DNA of 64,000 nucleotides from Bradyrhizobium sp. WSM1417. Its GTDB lineage: Bacteria > Pseudomonadota > Alphaproteobacteria > Rhizobiales > Xanthobacteraceae. The notes beneath the pieces are model-generated. The model saw only the letters and a list, made by a program, of their open reading frames with translations, ran no database searches and was not told where the DNA came from. Shown here one piece after another: positions 27,772 through 35,536 of this stretch. A program made the position numbers and the translations under genes. Each line of letters starts with the position of its first letter. Position 1 is the first letter of the stretch. The DNA is taken from positions 3,524,392-3,588,391 of the forward strand of contig NZ_KI911783.1 in the NCBI RefSeq assembly GCF_000515415.1, read 5' to 3'.

Positions 27772-27798
27772 CAACTTCAACAACAAAGAAAAACAACA

Positions 27799-29343
27799 AT
27801 GAGCGAAACTTCAAATTTCCTCGGCATCGTCTCCGGCGGGCGCAGCCGCTCCCATGCCGAGGTCGCTGATCGTGCCGACCGCATCGCGAGCGGCCTCAGC
27901 CAGATCGGCGTCAGGCAGGGCGATTGCGTCTGCATGCTGATGCGCAACGACATCGCCTTCATCGAGGCCGCCTATGCCGCGATGCGGCTGGGCGCCTATG
28001 GCGTGCCGATCAACTGGCACTTCAAGCCGGAAGAGATCAATTACATCCTGAACGATACCGGCACCTCCGTGCTGATCGGCCATGCCGACATGCTGCATGC
28101 CTTGCGCGATGCGATCCCGAAAGGCGTCACCGTGCTCAGCGTGCCGACGCCGCCGGAGATCCTGTCCAGCTACAAGATCCATCCCGATCATCTGAAGACG
28201 CCGGATTTCGCGATCGATTTCGAGTCATGGCTCGCTTCATTCCAGCCCTATGACGGCCCGATCGTGCCGCAGCCCATGAACATGATCTACACCTCGGGCA
28301 CGACCGGCCATCCCAAGGGCGTACGGCGCAACGCGCCGACGCCGGAGCAGGCGGCCGCCGGCGAGCGCATGCGCGCGATGATCTACGGGCTCAAGCCCGG
28401 CGCCCGCACGATCCTGCCGGGTCCGCTCTATCACTCCGCGCCGAACTCGTTCGGCATTCGCGCGGGAAAACTCGGCGGCGCATTGGTGCTGATGCCGCGC
28501 TTCGAGGCCGAGGAATTTCTCGAGCTGATCGAGCGCTACAAAATCGACACCATCTTCATGGTGCCGACGATGTTCATCCGCCTGATGAAGCTGCCGGAGG
28601 AGGTGCGCAAGAAATATGACGTCTCCTCGCTGCGCCATATCATCCATGCCGCGGCACCCTGTCCGGCGGGCGTCAAGCGCGCCATGATCGAATGGTGGGG
28701 GCCGGTGATCTACGAATTCTACGGCTCGACCGAATCCAGCGCCGTCACCTTCGTGACCTCCGAGGATGCGCTGAGGAAACCCGGCACCGTCGGCAGGATT
28801 TCGCCCGGCGCCGAGCTGCGCTTCATCGGCGATGACGGACGCGTGCTGGGCGTCGGCGAGATCGGCGAGATCTACTCGCGCATGGCCGGGATGGCCGATT
28901 TCACCTATCACAACAAGCCGGAGAAGCGCGCCGAGATCGATCGCGACGGCTTCATCACCTCGGGAGACGTCGGCTATATCGACGAAGAGGGCTACGTCTT
29001 CATCTGCGACCGCAAGCGCGACATGGTGATCTCGGGCGGCGTTAACATTTACCCGGCCGAGATCGAGTCCGTGCTGCACGCCGTGCCGGGCGTGCATGAT
29101 TGCGCGGTGTTCGGCATCCCCGATGCCGAGTTCGGCGAAGCGCTGATGGCGGTGGTCGAGCCGCAAGCTGGCGTTACGCTGGATGCCGCCGAAATCCGCG
29201 TCCGGCTGAAGGCCTCGCTCGCCGACTACAAGGTGCCAAAACACATCGAGATCCGCGCCGGGCTGCCGCGCGAAGATTCCGGCAAGATCTTCAAGCGCCG
29301 CCTGCGCGATCCCTATTGGGAGCAGGCGGGGCGGAAGATCTAG
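27799..29343 (+). CDS. acyl-CoA synthetase (AMP-forming)
   Basis: 514 residues of the ANL superfamily. P-loop YTSGTTGHPKGVRRNAP, YGSTESS, SGDVGYIDEEGYVFICDRKR followed by ISGGVNIYPAEIE, and the catalytic lysine in EDSGKIFKRRLRDPYW. It differs enough from the ligase at 24065 to suggest another substrate. The ATG follows an A-rich leader without a clear Shine-Dalgarno. The preceding crotonase is 127 nt away. It is one of two acid-activating enzymes in this acyl-CoA region; the acid is unknown. Confidence 0.9.
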   Translation: MSETSNFLGIVSGGRSRSHAEVADRADRIASGLSQIGVRQGDCVCMLMRNDIAFIEAAYAAMRLGAYGVPINWHFKPEEINYILNDTGTSVLIGHADMLHALRDAIPKGVTVLSVPTPPEILSSYKIHPDHLKTPDFAIDFESWLASFQPYDGPIVPQPMNMIYTSGTTGHPKGVRRNAPTPEQAAAGERMRAMIYGLKPGARTILPGPLYHSAPNSFGIRAGKLGGALVLMPRFEAEEFLELIERYKIDTIFMVPTMFIRLMKLPEEVRKKYDVSSLRHIIHAAAPCPAGVKRAMIEWWGPVIYEFYGSTESSAVTFVTSEDALRKPGTVGRISPGAELRFIGDDGRVLGVGEIGEIYSRMAGMADFTYHNKPEKRAEIDRDGFITSGDVGYIDEEGYVFICDRKRDMVISGGVNIYPAEIESVLHAVPGVHDCAVFGIPDAEFGEALMAVVEPQAGVTLDAAEIRVRLKASLADYKVPKHIEIRAGLPREDSGKIFKRRLRDPYWEQAGRKI

Positions 29344-29436
29344 CGGTCGGTCTACGCTTTGCGTGCGTCGACACCATCCTGGCAAGGACGGATTCCGAGC
29401 CTATATAGACGGGATCATGCACCTTCGGATCATCCC

Positions 29437-29841
29437 ATGGCTCCCGTTTCCATCCTGCTCAACCTGCTCTGGATTCTCATTGGCGGCGCCTGGATGGCGC
29501 TCGGCTGGCTGGTCGCCGCGGTCATCATGGCGATCACGATCATCGGCCTGCCCTGGGCGCGGGCCGCGTTCAACATCGCGGTCTACACGCTGATGCCGTT
29601 CGGCTCGCGGGCGGTCAACCGCTATGACGTCACCGGTGTCGAAGATATCGGCACCGGCCCGCTCGGGGTGATCGGCAACATCATCTGGTTCGTGCTGGCC
29701 GGCTGGTGGCTGGCGCTCGGCCATCTCCTCACCGCCCTGGCCCTCGCGATCACCATCATCGGCATTCCCTTCGCTTGGGCCCACCTCAAGCTCGCGGGCA
29801 TCGCGCTCTGGCCGATCGGCAAGGTGATCGTGCCGGCTTAG
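29437..29841 (+). CDS. yccF: YccF domain membrane protein
   Basis: 134 residues, almost all hydrophobic, with two tandem YccF modules. Each is a pair of membrane helices ending in a conserved ITIIGLPWARAAF or ITIIGIPFAWAHLKLA motif. A short cytoplasmic stretch, GSRAVNRYDVTGVEDIGTG, joins them. Molecular function is unknown. The ATG at 29437 is chosen; the open frame starts at 29359 without hydrophobic or family character. A dispersed repeat begins right after the stop and leads into the CheB-like remnant. Confidence 0.85.
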   Translation: MAPVSILLNLLWILIGGAWMALGWLVAAVIMAITIIGLPWARAAFNIAVYTLMPFGSRAVNRYDVTGVEDIGTGPLGVIGNIIWFVLAGWWLALGHLLTALALAITIIGIPFAWAHLKLAGIALWPIGKVIVPA

Positions 29842-29847
29842 GGCGCG

Positions 29848-29880
29848 AACTCGCAGGATGGGTAGAGCGCCAGCGAAACG
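29848..29880. repeat. dispersed repeat, family F partial copy
   Basis: ACTCGCAGGATGGGTAGAGC followed by GCCAGCGAAAC matches the left half of the family F copies at 30447, 31076, 32371 and 34121. The CheB-like sequence starts right after it. Confidence 0.75.
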
Positions 29881-30446
29881 GCGCTTCCGGTGCTGAGGGC
29901 CTGCGCGATTTGGGGGACTTGCTCGGAGCGCTTCCTGCCGATCTGCCCGCCGTCGTGCTTGTGGTCCTGCATCGCCCCAGCGACCGCATCAGTTATCTGC
30001 GTGAGGTGCTGGCGCGCCGGTCGATGCTGCCCGTGACGATACCGGACGAGGATCAGGAGTTCCAGGTTGGCGTCTGCTACGTCGGTGAACCTGCAGCGCA
30101 CCTTTCTCTGGCGGCGCGAAGCCGCGTTCACCTGATTGAGGGCCCGCAAGACCTGTATCGCAACCGGACGGTTGACCTGTTGTTCACGTCTGTCGCAGCT
30201 CACGCCAGAAGGCGCGCGATCGGAGTTGTATTGCGCGGTGAGCTAAGCGATGGATCACGTGGTTTGGAGGCGATACATTTCGCCGGCGGCGTCACGATGG
30301 TGCTGGGGACGCACGGCGCCGCAGCGCGCGGTATGCCTTTGAATGCGACGGAATATGACGGGCCTGTCGACTTCATCGGCTCGATCAGCGACATCGCTGC
30401 GGAAATCGTCCGCCGGATCGCGATCATGGCCGTCAAGGCAGCCTAG
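29880..30446 (+). pseudogene. CheB methylesterase-like gene, 5' end lost
   Basis: About 188 codons read as a stand-alone CheB-type methylesterase domain. The GAS nucleophile segment at 29880-29888, LGALPADLPAVVLVVLH with the catalytic His, NRTVDLLFTSVA, and GVVLRGELSDGSRGLEAI with the catalytic Asp are present in order. The usual G-A-S-x-G-G is altered (GASGAEGL), about two residues short. No ATG or GTG lies near the start of homology. The frame continues back through a family F repeat into yccF, where its first ATG (29706) is. The simplest reading is a gene whose beginning was removed when the repeat moved or recombined. Confidence 0.65.
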
Positions 30447-30549
30447 AACTCGTAAGATGGGTGGAGCGCCAGCGAACCCAATCAAACCGTCCGCCGATGA
30501 CGAAGCACGTTGGATTTCGCAAGGGCTCACACATCCTAGGCGTGCTGCG
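30447..30549. repeat. dispersed repeat, family F copy 2
   Basis: AACTCGTAAGATGGGTGGAG, CGCCAGCGAACC, CAATCAAACCGTCCGCCGAT, GACGAAGCACG, TTTCGCAAGGGCTCA and CCTAGGCGTGC in the same order as other copies. It directly follows the CheB-like stop codon. Confidence 0.8.
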
Positions 30550-30794
30550 CCCGTTGCAATGTCAGCTTTGGCCCGTTGCCGACCTAACCGAGCGGGGAGT
30601 GCGTGAAGGCAGCTTCTGATTCGAAGGGGACCACGACTGCTTTCAACCAGGCATAGGTATCTTACGCCTCCGCAATGCGTCAGATTTCATTGCAACTTTT
30701 TCCCGGCTTCATTGTTGAAGAACGGGAGCGAACGCGGCTGCAATGTGCCGCGGCTGGCTGGCCCTTGGTCTCATTCCTATCGGGAGGCGATTGC
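30447..30794. other. 348-base region without a convincing gene
   Basis: The first about 100 bases are a family F repeat. The rest (30550-30780) shows no frame with codon character and no clear hairpin. It must carry the promoter of the small exported His-rich gene, but I cannot pick it out. Confidence 0.6.
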
Positions 30795-31046
30795 ATGAAG
30801 TGGCTTTGCTTGATCGGCTTTGTGGCGGGGACCGTTGCTTTAATACCTTCACCTTCTGCTTCGGCGATGCCCGTTGCCAAGCCGGACGCACTGGGCGCGT
30901 CTCAGACTGCCACTATCGAGGTCAAGGGCGGCCACGGACATGGTGGTGGCCACGGCTGGGGTCATCACGGTGGCCGTGGTCATCATTACGGTTGGGGCAG
31001 AGGCCGAGGCCATCATTATGGCTGGCGGCACCACCACCACTGGTAA
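30795..31046 (+). CDS. small exported Gly/His-rich peptide
   Basis: 83 residues. MKWLCLIGFVAGTVALIPSP plus SASA is a good Sec signal peptide with cleavage near residue 24. The mature part starts MPVAKPDALGASQTATIEVKG. The C-terminal 40 residues are nearly all G, H, W, Y and R (GHGHGGGHGWGHHGGRGHHY, ending RHHHHW). Such a tail could bind nickel, zinc or copper in the periplasm, or simply be a low-complexity envelope protein. GGGAGG lies 7 nt before the ATG, deciding this start over the frame opening at 30675. Function unknown. Confidence 0.75.
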   Translation: MKWLCLIGFVAGTVALIPSPSASAMPVAKPDALGASQTATIEVKGGHGHGGGHGWGHHGGRGHHYGWGRGRGHHYGWRHHHHW

Positions 31047-31075
31047 GCGTCACCGGGAGCTTGAGAACCAACCAA

Positions 31076-31170
31076 GCTCGTAGGATGGGTAGAACGTCAG
31101 CGAAACTCATCAAACCTCCGTCGATGACGAAGCATGATGGGTTTCGCAAGGGCTCAGCCGATTCTGCACG
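31076..31170. repeat. dispersed repeat, family F copy 3
   Basis: GCTCGTAGGATGGGTAGAAC, GTCAGCGAAACTCATCAAAC, CTCCGTCGATGACGAAGCAT, GATGGGTTTCGCAAGGGCTC. It lies between the His-rich peptide and the convergent MDR gene. Confidence 0.85.
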
Positions 31171-31196
31171 TTGCGTACATCAATGGGCATGCTTCC

Positions 31197-32114
31197 TCAG
31201 GGACGAACGCGAATGATCGTATTCCCCTTGCGTCGCCTGGTCGGATTTAAGGCGGCGGCGGCATCGTCGAGGGTCGAGACGTTGCCGATGTTCGTCCGCA
31301 GTCGTCCGTCCCGCACCCGCAGGACGATCTCACTCAGTTGGGCACGATCGGCCTCGACGACAAAGTCGACCGCCAGGCCGTCGGAGGGTCGCGCCTCTGC
31401 GGGCCCGACGATGGTGACCAGTGTTCCTCCGGCTCGAATCAATGCTGCGGACCGCTTCTGGATATCACCGCCGATTACATCGAACACCAGATCGACTTTG
31501 CCGATGTCTTCCAGGGCATCGTTGTCGAGGTCGACGAACTCCTTCGCGCCGAAGTCGAGCACTGTCTGACGGTCGGCGGCGCGTCCGGTGCCGATGACGT
31601 AGGCGCCGGCCTCTCGTGCGAGTTGCGTCACCATCGACCCGACTGCGCCGGCCGCGCCGTGTGCGAGGACGCTTTGCCCCGCCTGAAGGCGGCCGTGCTG
31701 GAGCAGCCCTTGCCATGCCGTCAGGCCCGACACCGGCAGGCTTGCGCCCACCGTGAAGTCGACGTCGCCCGGGAGCGGCGCGAGATTGCGTGCCTCGATC
31801 GCCACATACTCGGCGAGCGTGCCGTCGCGATACCAGTCCGCGAGGCCAAACACCCGCTGTCCTACCGACAACCCGGTAGTGCCATATCCGAGAGCGGTGA
31901 CCACTCCAGCCAACTCGTGCCCAGGGATCGAGGGCGTTCGGTCGCGCTCGAGGCGATCGGTCCAGGTCGAGGGCCACGTCAGCTCGGTCGGAACAAATCC
32001 CGACGCATGAACCCGAACAACGACGTCGTTTATCGATGCCTGCGGCTCGGGCCGCTCCACCAGCTTCATCCCGGCCGTTCCCGCGGCTCGTTCCGTTACA
32101 ACGATCGCCTTCAT
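31197..32114 (-). CDS. MDR-family NAD(P)-dependent oxidoreductase (quinone reductase-like)
   Basis: 305-residue medium-chain dehydrogenase. GroES-like half with IPGHELAGVV, Rossmann half with HGAAGAVGSMVTQLAREAG. There is no structural-zinc cysteine lobe and no catalytic Cys, so this is the zinc-independent quinone/enone reductase type. The ATG at 32114 gives the usual MKAIVVTE opening. It lies downstream of the TetR gene in the same direction, but 358 bases and a repeat separate them. It may belong to the TetR regulon; the substrate is unknown. Confidence 0.85.
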   Translation of the reverse strand: MKAIVVTERAAGTAGMKLVERPEPQASINDVVVRVHASGFVPTELTWPSTWTDRLERDRTPSIPGHELAGVVTALGYGTTGLSVGQRVFGLADWYRDGTLAEYVAIEARNLAPLPGDVDFTVGASLPVSGLTAWQGLLQHGRLQAGQSVLAHGAAGAVGSMVTQLAREAGAYVIGTGRAADRQTVLDFGAKEFVDLDNDALEDIGKVDLVFDVIGGDIQKRSAALIRAGGTLVTIVGPAEARPSDGLAVDFVVEADRAQLSEIVLRVRDGRLRTNIGNVSTLDDAAAALNPTRRRKGNTIIRVRP

Positions 32115-32472
32115 GGGATTATCTCCTTGTCATTGTCTCTCGATGCAACTGTTGCAGGCGGCGTAAGCACAACGGCTATCCACAAACTGCTGGGCAGTCT
32201 GGAGGTGTCCGCGATCTGCGCTGTCTGCATTCACCGGCTCGTCCCGAGACTGCCGATCGGGTTCGCTTCGGTCGCGGTGCTAGCAGCTAGATGCGTCGCG
32301 CCTGGTCATGAAACCAGTACCAAGATTGCAAATTCTGGCTGTACCAAGCGCATTCAGACGGCGCTTAGCTTGAGCGCGTAGGATGAGCAGAGCGCCAGCG
32401 AAAACCATCAATCCGTCCGCCGATGACGAAGCATGATGGGTTTTGCCGGGGCTCCAGATCAAGGGCTCCAGA
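32115..32472. other. 358-base gap between MDR and TetR genes
   Basis: Contains family F copy 4 (32371-32460) and otherwise no frame with coding character. It should hold the MDR promoter. I see no hairpin terminator for the TetR gene other than the repeat itself. Confidence 0.6.
32371..32460. repeat. dispersed repeat, family F copy 4
   Basis: GAGCGCGTAGGATGAGCAGA, GCGCCAGCGAAAACCATCAA, TCCGTCCGCCGATGACGAAG, CATGATGGGTTTTGCCGGGG. Near the 3' end of the TetR gene. Confidence 0.85.
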
Positions 32473-33096
32473 TTAAGACGACGATGCGATTCCTTTTTCC
32501 AGCAACACTCTGGCTGCCTCGCGGTTAGCCTCGACGATGGCGGGATCACGCGTTGACTGTGCGATCACGAGCGAGCCTTCGAACAGCGACAGGATCTGGA
32601 TCACGGCCCTTTCGGGTTTGCTCAATGACAACGGCTCAATGAGTGACGCAACGAAGTCGTGCAACTTTCTAAAATACGCCGCGATGGTCGCCTCTACGCC
32701 CGGCGAGTTTGCCTCCGGGCCGAATTCGGCCATGCCTTTCGCGAACGGACAGCCGCGGAACGAAGGCGCGAGGAGCGGTTGTTCGAGTGCGTCGAAAACA
32801 GCGAGAACGCGCTCCACTGGCGTGAGACCGGCTTGCTCAGTGGAGGTCGAAAGCATCTGAAACCAGACGGCGCTCTTGTAGCGCAGGTAGGTGGCGATGA
32901 GGTCGGCCTTCGAGGGAAAGTGCTTGTAGAACGTCATCTTGGCCACGCCGCTTTCGGCGATGATCCGATCGATCCCGACGGAGTTGATGCTGAACCGGTA
33001 AAACAGGTCTGACGCCGTCTTCAAAATGCGCTCGCGGGGGGCGAGCGCATCGAGCGGTTGAATATCCACGTCCACGAAATCAAGCAGCGTGCCCAT
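32473..33096 (-). CDS. TetR-family transcriptional repressor
   Basis: 207 residues. The N-terminal helix-turn-helix region is RERILKTASDLFYRF, then INSVGIDRIIAESGVAKMTF and YKHFPSKADL, the standard TetR layout. The ligand domain contains FRGCPFAKGMAEF, a motif common in TetR proteins that control dehydrogenase genes. It is divergent from the SDR at 33220, with two similar 16-bp inverted repeats between them, so it very probably represses itself and that SDR. Ligand unknown. Confidence 0.92.
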   Translation of the reverse strand: MGTLLDFVDVDIQPLDALAPRERILKTASDLFYRFSINSVGIDRIIAESGVAKMTFYKHFPSKADLIATYLRYKSAVWFQMLSTSTEQAGLTPVERVLAVFDALEQPLLAPSFRGCPFAKGMAEFGPEANSPGVEATIAAYFRKLHDFVASLIEPLSLSKPERAVIQILSLFEGSLVIAQSTRDPAIVEANREAARVLLEKGIASSS

Positions 33097-33129
33097 CGAT
33101 CGTCCTTAACCGAGCCGTTTGCGTCGCTG

Positions 33130-33145
33130 GACAGACTATTCTGTC
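33130..33145. promoter_or_regulatory. TetR operator candidate 1
   Basis: GACAGACTATTCTGTC has perfect 6-bp arms (GACAGA/TCTGTC) around CTAT, 34 nt from the TetR start. The same pattern recurs at 33163, start-to-start 33 bp, about three helical turns. Confidence 0.7.
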
Positions 33146-33162
33146 AACTCAGGGATTGCAAA

Positions 33163-33178
33163 GACATACAGGTCTGTC
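33163..33178. promoter_or_regulatory. TetR operator candidate 2
   Basis: GACATACAGGTCTGTC matches candidate 1 at 12 of 16 positions and keeps the GACA/TGTC arms. It lies 41 nt before the SDR ATG, so it is well placed to block that promoter. Confidence 0.65.
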
Positions 33179-33219
33179 TATAGCTCCGTCGTCCTTTGGA
33201 TTGAGAGAAAGATCGTGAG

Positions 33220-34098
33220 ATGAGCGGAAAAGTTGTGGTTGTGACGGGTGCAAGCAGTGGTTTTGGAAAGCTCACCGCCTTGGAACTCGCCAAGCGGGGT
33301 CACACGGTGGTTGCTACCATGCGCGATGTCGCAGGAAGAAATGGCCGTGTTCGCGACGAGCTTGTCGAAGCGGCAAAGGCCGAAGGGTGTGCGCTCCAGG
33401 TCCTCGAGATGGACGTTGCCGACGAACAATCCGTCAACGCCGCGATCGCGGATGTTATCCGGCAGCACGGCGGGGTCGATGCCCTGGTCAACAACGCGGG
33501 AATGATGCCCGTCGGCGTCACGGAAGCCTATACCGTCAAGGATATCGAAGCGCAGTTCGCCGTGAACTTCTTCGGCGCCGTTCGCACCGATCGTGCCGTT
33601 CTGCCGCACATGCGGGCTGCCGGCAGCGGCGTCCTCATCCATGTCACGTCGCTCATGGGTCGGGTGGTCTTCCCGTTCTTCGGTGTCTATTCCGCCAGCA
33701 AGTTCGCGCTCGAAGCCCTCGCGGAAGCCTACCGCTACGAGCTTTCGAGCTTCGGCGTGGATTCGGTCATCGTCGAGCCAGGCCCGTTCCCGAGCAACCT
33801 TCTTCCATCCAGCCCCGAACCATCCGACCAGGCCGTGCTGAAAACCTATGGCGGTGTTGCGGCGATCCCGGGTCAGATCAAGCAGCACTCCAACGATGGA
33901 AACGATCCGCAAAATCCGCCGCAGCCCCAGCGCGTCGCGAATGCAATCGCGCAGCTGGTCGAGGCCACGGAACGGCGGCCTCTGCGGACGGTCGTGATGC
34001 CCGAAGGCATGGATTTCGGCGTCGAGCGCCTGAACGAGGCCGTCGCCCCGATCCAGAACGATCTCCTTCGCGCGCTCGGCATGGCGAGCATCATTTGA
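33220..34098 (+). CDS. SDR-family oxidoreductase under TetR control
   Basis: 292-residue classical SDR. TGASSGFGKLTALELA, then ATMRDVAGRN (Arg after the second strand points to NADP), NNAGMMPVG, the catalytic Ser in VTSLMGRV and YSASK, and EPGPFPSNL. The C-terminal part, with QRVANAIAQLVEATERRPLR, is typical of SDRs annotated as retinol or carbonyl dehydrogenases. Divergent from the TetR gene with tandem operators, so induced by a TetR ligand that may be its substrate or a related aldehyde/ketone. A family F repeat follows the stop. Confidence 0.88.
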   Translation: MSGKVVVVTGASSGFGKLTALELAKRGHTVVATMRDVAGRNGRVRDELVEAAKAEGCALQVLEMDVADEQSVNAAIADVIRQHGGVDALVNNAGMMPVGVTEAYTVKDIEAQFAVNFFGAVRTDRAVLPHMRAAGSGVLIHVTSLMGRVVFPFFGVYSASKFALEALAEAYRYELSSFGVDSVIVEPGPFPSNLLPSSPEPSDQAVLKTYGGVAAIPGQIKQHSNDGNDPQNPPQPQRVANAIAQLVEATERRPLRTVVMPEGMDFGVERLNEAVAPIQNDLLRALGMASII

Positions 34099-34120
34099 CG
34101 GGAAGGCGATAAGCACACTG

Positions 34121-34220
34121 TCAGTTCGTAGGAAGGATAGAGCGTGAGCGAAACTCATCAATCCGTCCGCCGATGACGGGGCATGATGGGTTTCGCAACG
34201 GCTCAACCCACCCTACGCGC
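34121..34220. repeat. dispersed repeat, family F copy 5
   Basis: CAGTTCGTAGGAAGGATAGA, GCGTGAGCGAAACTCATCAA, TCCGTCCGCCGATGACGGGG, CATGATGGGTTTCGCAACGG, ending CTCAACCCACCCTACGCGC. A further fragment, GCTCGTAGGACGGGTAGAGC, lies just downstream near 34310. Confidence 0.85.
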
Positions 34221-34249
34221 TGCAATTTCAACGAAACCCGACGTGGCTC

Positions 34250-34298
34250 AGCCTCATCCTGAGGAGACCGCGAGGCGGTCGTCTCGAAGGACGAGGCG
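34250..34298. repeat. dispersed repeat, family E half copy
   Basis: GCCTCATCCTGAGGAGACCG, then GGCGGTCGTCTCGAAGGACG, matches the left half of the family E copies at 27678 and 45932. The right half is missing; a family F fragment follows, so two repeat families are joined here. Confidence 0.7.
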
Positions 34299-34341
34299 CT
34301 TGCTCAGCTCGTAGGACGGGTAGAGCGCATGCGAGAACGTT

Positions 34342-34560
34342 CTACCTTGAACGACGCGCGACTTGGATTGCTGTATCGATCAGAGATGCTGCAACTTCCT
34401 TGCCGAACGTGTTGATGGTGATTGGACCGTCATCGGGCACGCTAACATCAAAGAGCACACCCCCGTCGTCCGAAAGGATTTCCATCCGAATGCCGTCAAA
34501 GTCGACATCGCTCGCCCATCGATATTTCACAGTTCGGTTCTCGACTGTCAGCGTTCCCAT
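34342..34560 (-). CDS. small hypothetical protein
   Basis: 72 residues, acidic, without cysteine, membrane helix or signal. It opens MGTLTVENRTVKYRWASDVD and has a beta-rich look with DDGGVLFDVSVPDDGPITIN, ending in a short helix VAASLIDTAIQVARRSR. Amino-acid use is ordinary, unlike the Arg/Pro/Ala-rich false frames nearby, which is the main support for it being a gene. No strong ribosome site is visible. The GC content is lower than that of its neighbours. Function unknown. Confidence 0.5.
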   Translation of the reverse strand: MGTLTVENRTVKYRWASDVDFDGIRMEILSDDGGVLFDVSVPDDGPITINTFGKEVAASLIDTAIQVARRSR

Positions 34561-35536
34561 GCTGAGTGCTTATCAAAATGCGCGATTCAAGCAAATCCGT
34601 GGGGGACGGGCCGCTTGGAAATGGCAGAGTGGGAGATTGCAGCTTCACAGTACCAGAGCCGACACACGCTCAGGCACCGCGTCCACCATCCCTCGCGTTG
34701 CCTGACGGGCAAAACACGCCACATGCAGGTCAAGCACAAGACCGTCTAATATTCTGATTGACCGAATTCATCTCTTCGGGTAAACCGCAAAGCATCCCGG
34801 CCCGCTAAAAAGGGCGTTTCGCGATCGTCACGATACGTGAGCCGGGATGCGATGGACGCGGCAGCGCCGGCGCGTGACGAGGTGGCAGGGCGGGCTATGC
34901 CTGTGAGCCATCGCGATCCGCGCGAACGACCCGGCGCGGTCACAGCGGTTTTTTTCGGCTTCGGTGGCGAGCACGCGCAAGCTTCCGGAGCTCCGGGGAG
35001 GGACGTCCGCGGACGGCAAAAGCGTGTGGTCCTGACGCCCGGGGTCTGTGCGTCAAGGCTTGCGGTGATGTGCGGCCCGACCGGGTGCGCACATCGATCA
35101 TCCGCAAGGCGACGGGGGCAATAGTGCATCGCTCCCCGGGGAGAGCGCGCCATAAGCCGTAAAACCATTGCGCAGGGAAGGCCGGATGTTCCGGCATCAC
35201 CTGTGGTCACCCCCGCGTGCGTTTTTCGCGTGAGGACCCTGGGTGCCAGCCGGCGCCCGGCCTTCCCTGCGCCCTTTCTTTGCGATGAGGGCGAAACGGA
35301 CAGCAAAACTCGGGCGCCCCACGCCGCGAGGCCGCGGAGGTGTGCAGTGATGGCTTGCCGGCAAATCTCTCGTGCCCCGGCTCTGCGCACCAACGCTTGA
35401 GGGGGTTGCAGTGCGTCCGGGACACGAATGGCCGGCGGTGTGCGCCGCCACCAAGTTCATCTTGCACTGCGGCAGAAAAATATCGCACACTCGACCGGGC
35501 CGGGGAGCCATAGGGAGCTCTACAAGGGAGCGAGCC
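34561..35536. other. 976-base region without a gene, repeat-like and structured
   Basis: Both strands stay open over long stretches (minus strand to 216 codons) but the translations are Arg/Pro/Ala-rich with no domain character. From memory, very similar sequence recurs in intergenic regions of Bradyrhizobium genomes. At its left is a nested hairpin: GCATCCCGGC (34792-34801) pairs with GCCGGGATGC (34841-34850), enclosing TCACG-ATA-CGTGA (34828-34840). The right end must contain the ppc promoter. It could be a dispersed non-coding element or a structured RNA. Confidence 0.5.

Noticed and set aside
29437..34340. Repeat-rich region as a transposon or integrative element
   Set aside because: No transposase, integrase, tRNA target or terminal repeats of an element were found; the repeats are short palindromes.
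34746..35393. 216-codon minus-strand frame as a gene
   Set aside because: Low-complexity Arg/Pro/Ala translation, no ribosome site, lies in repeat-like DNA. Listed as a gene-free region instead.
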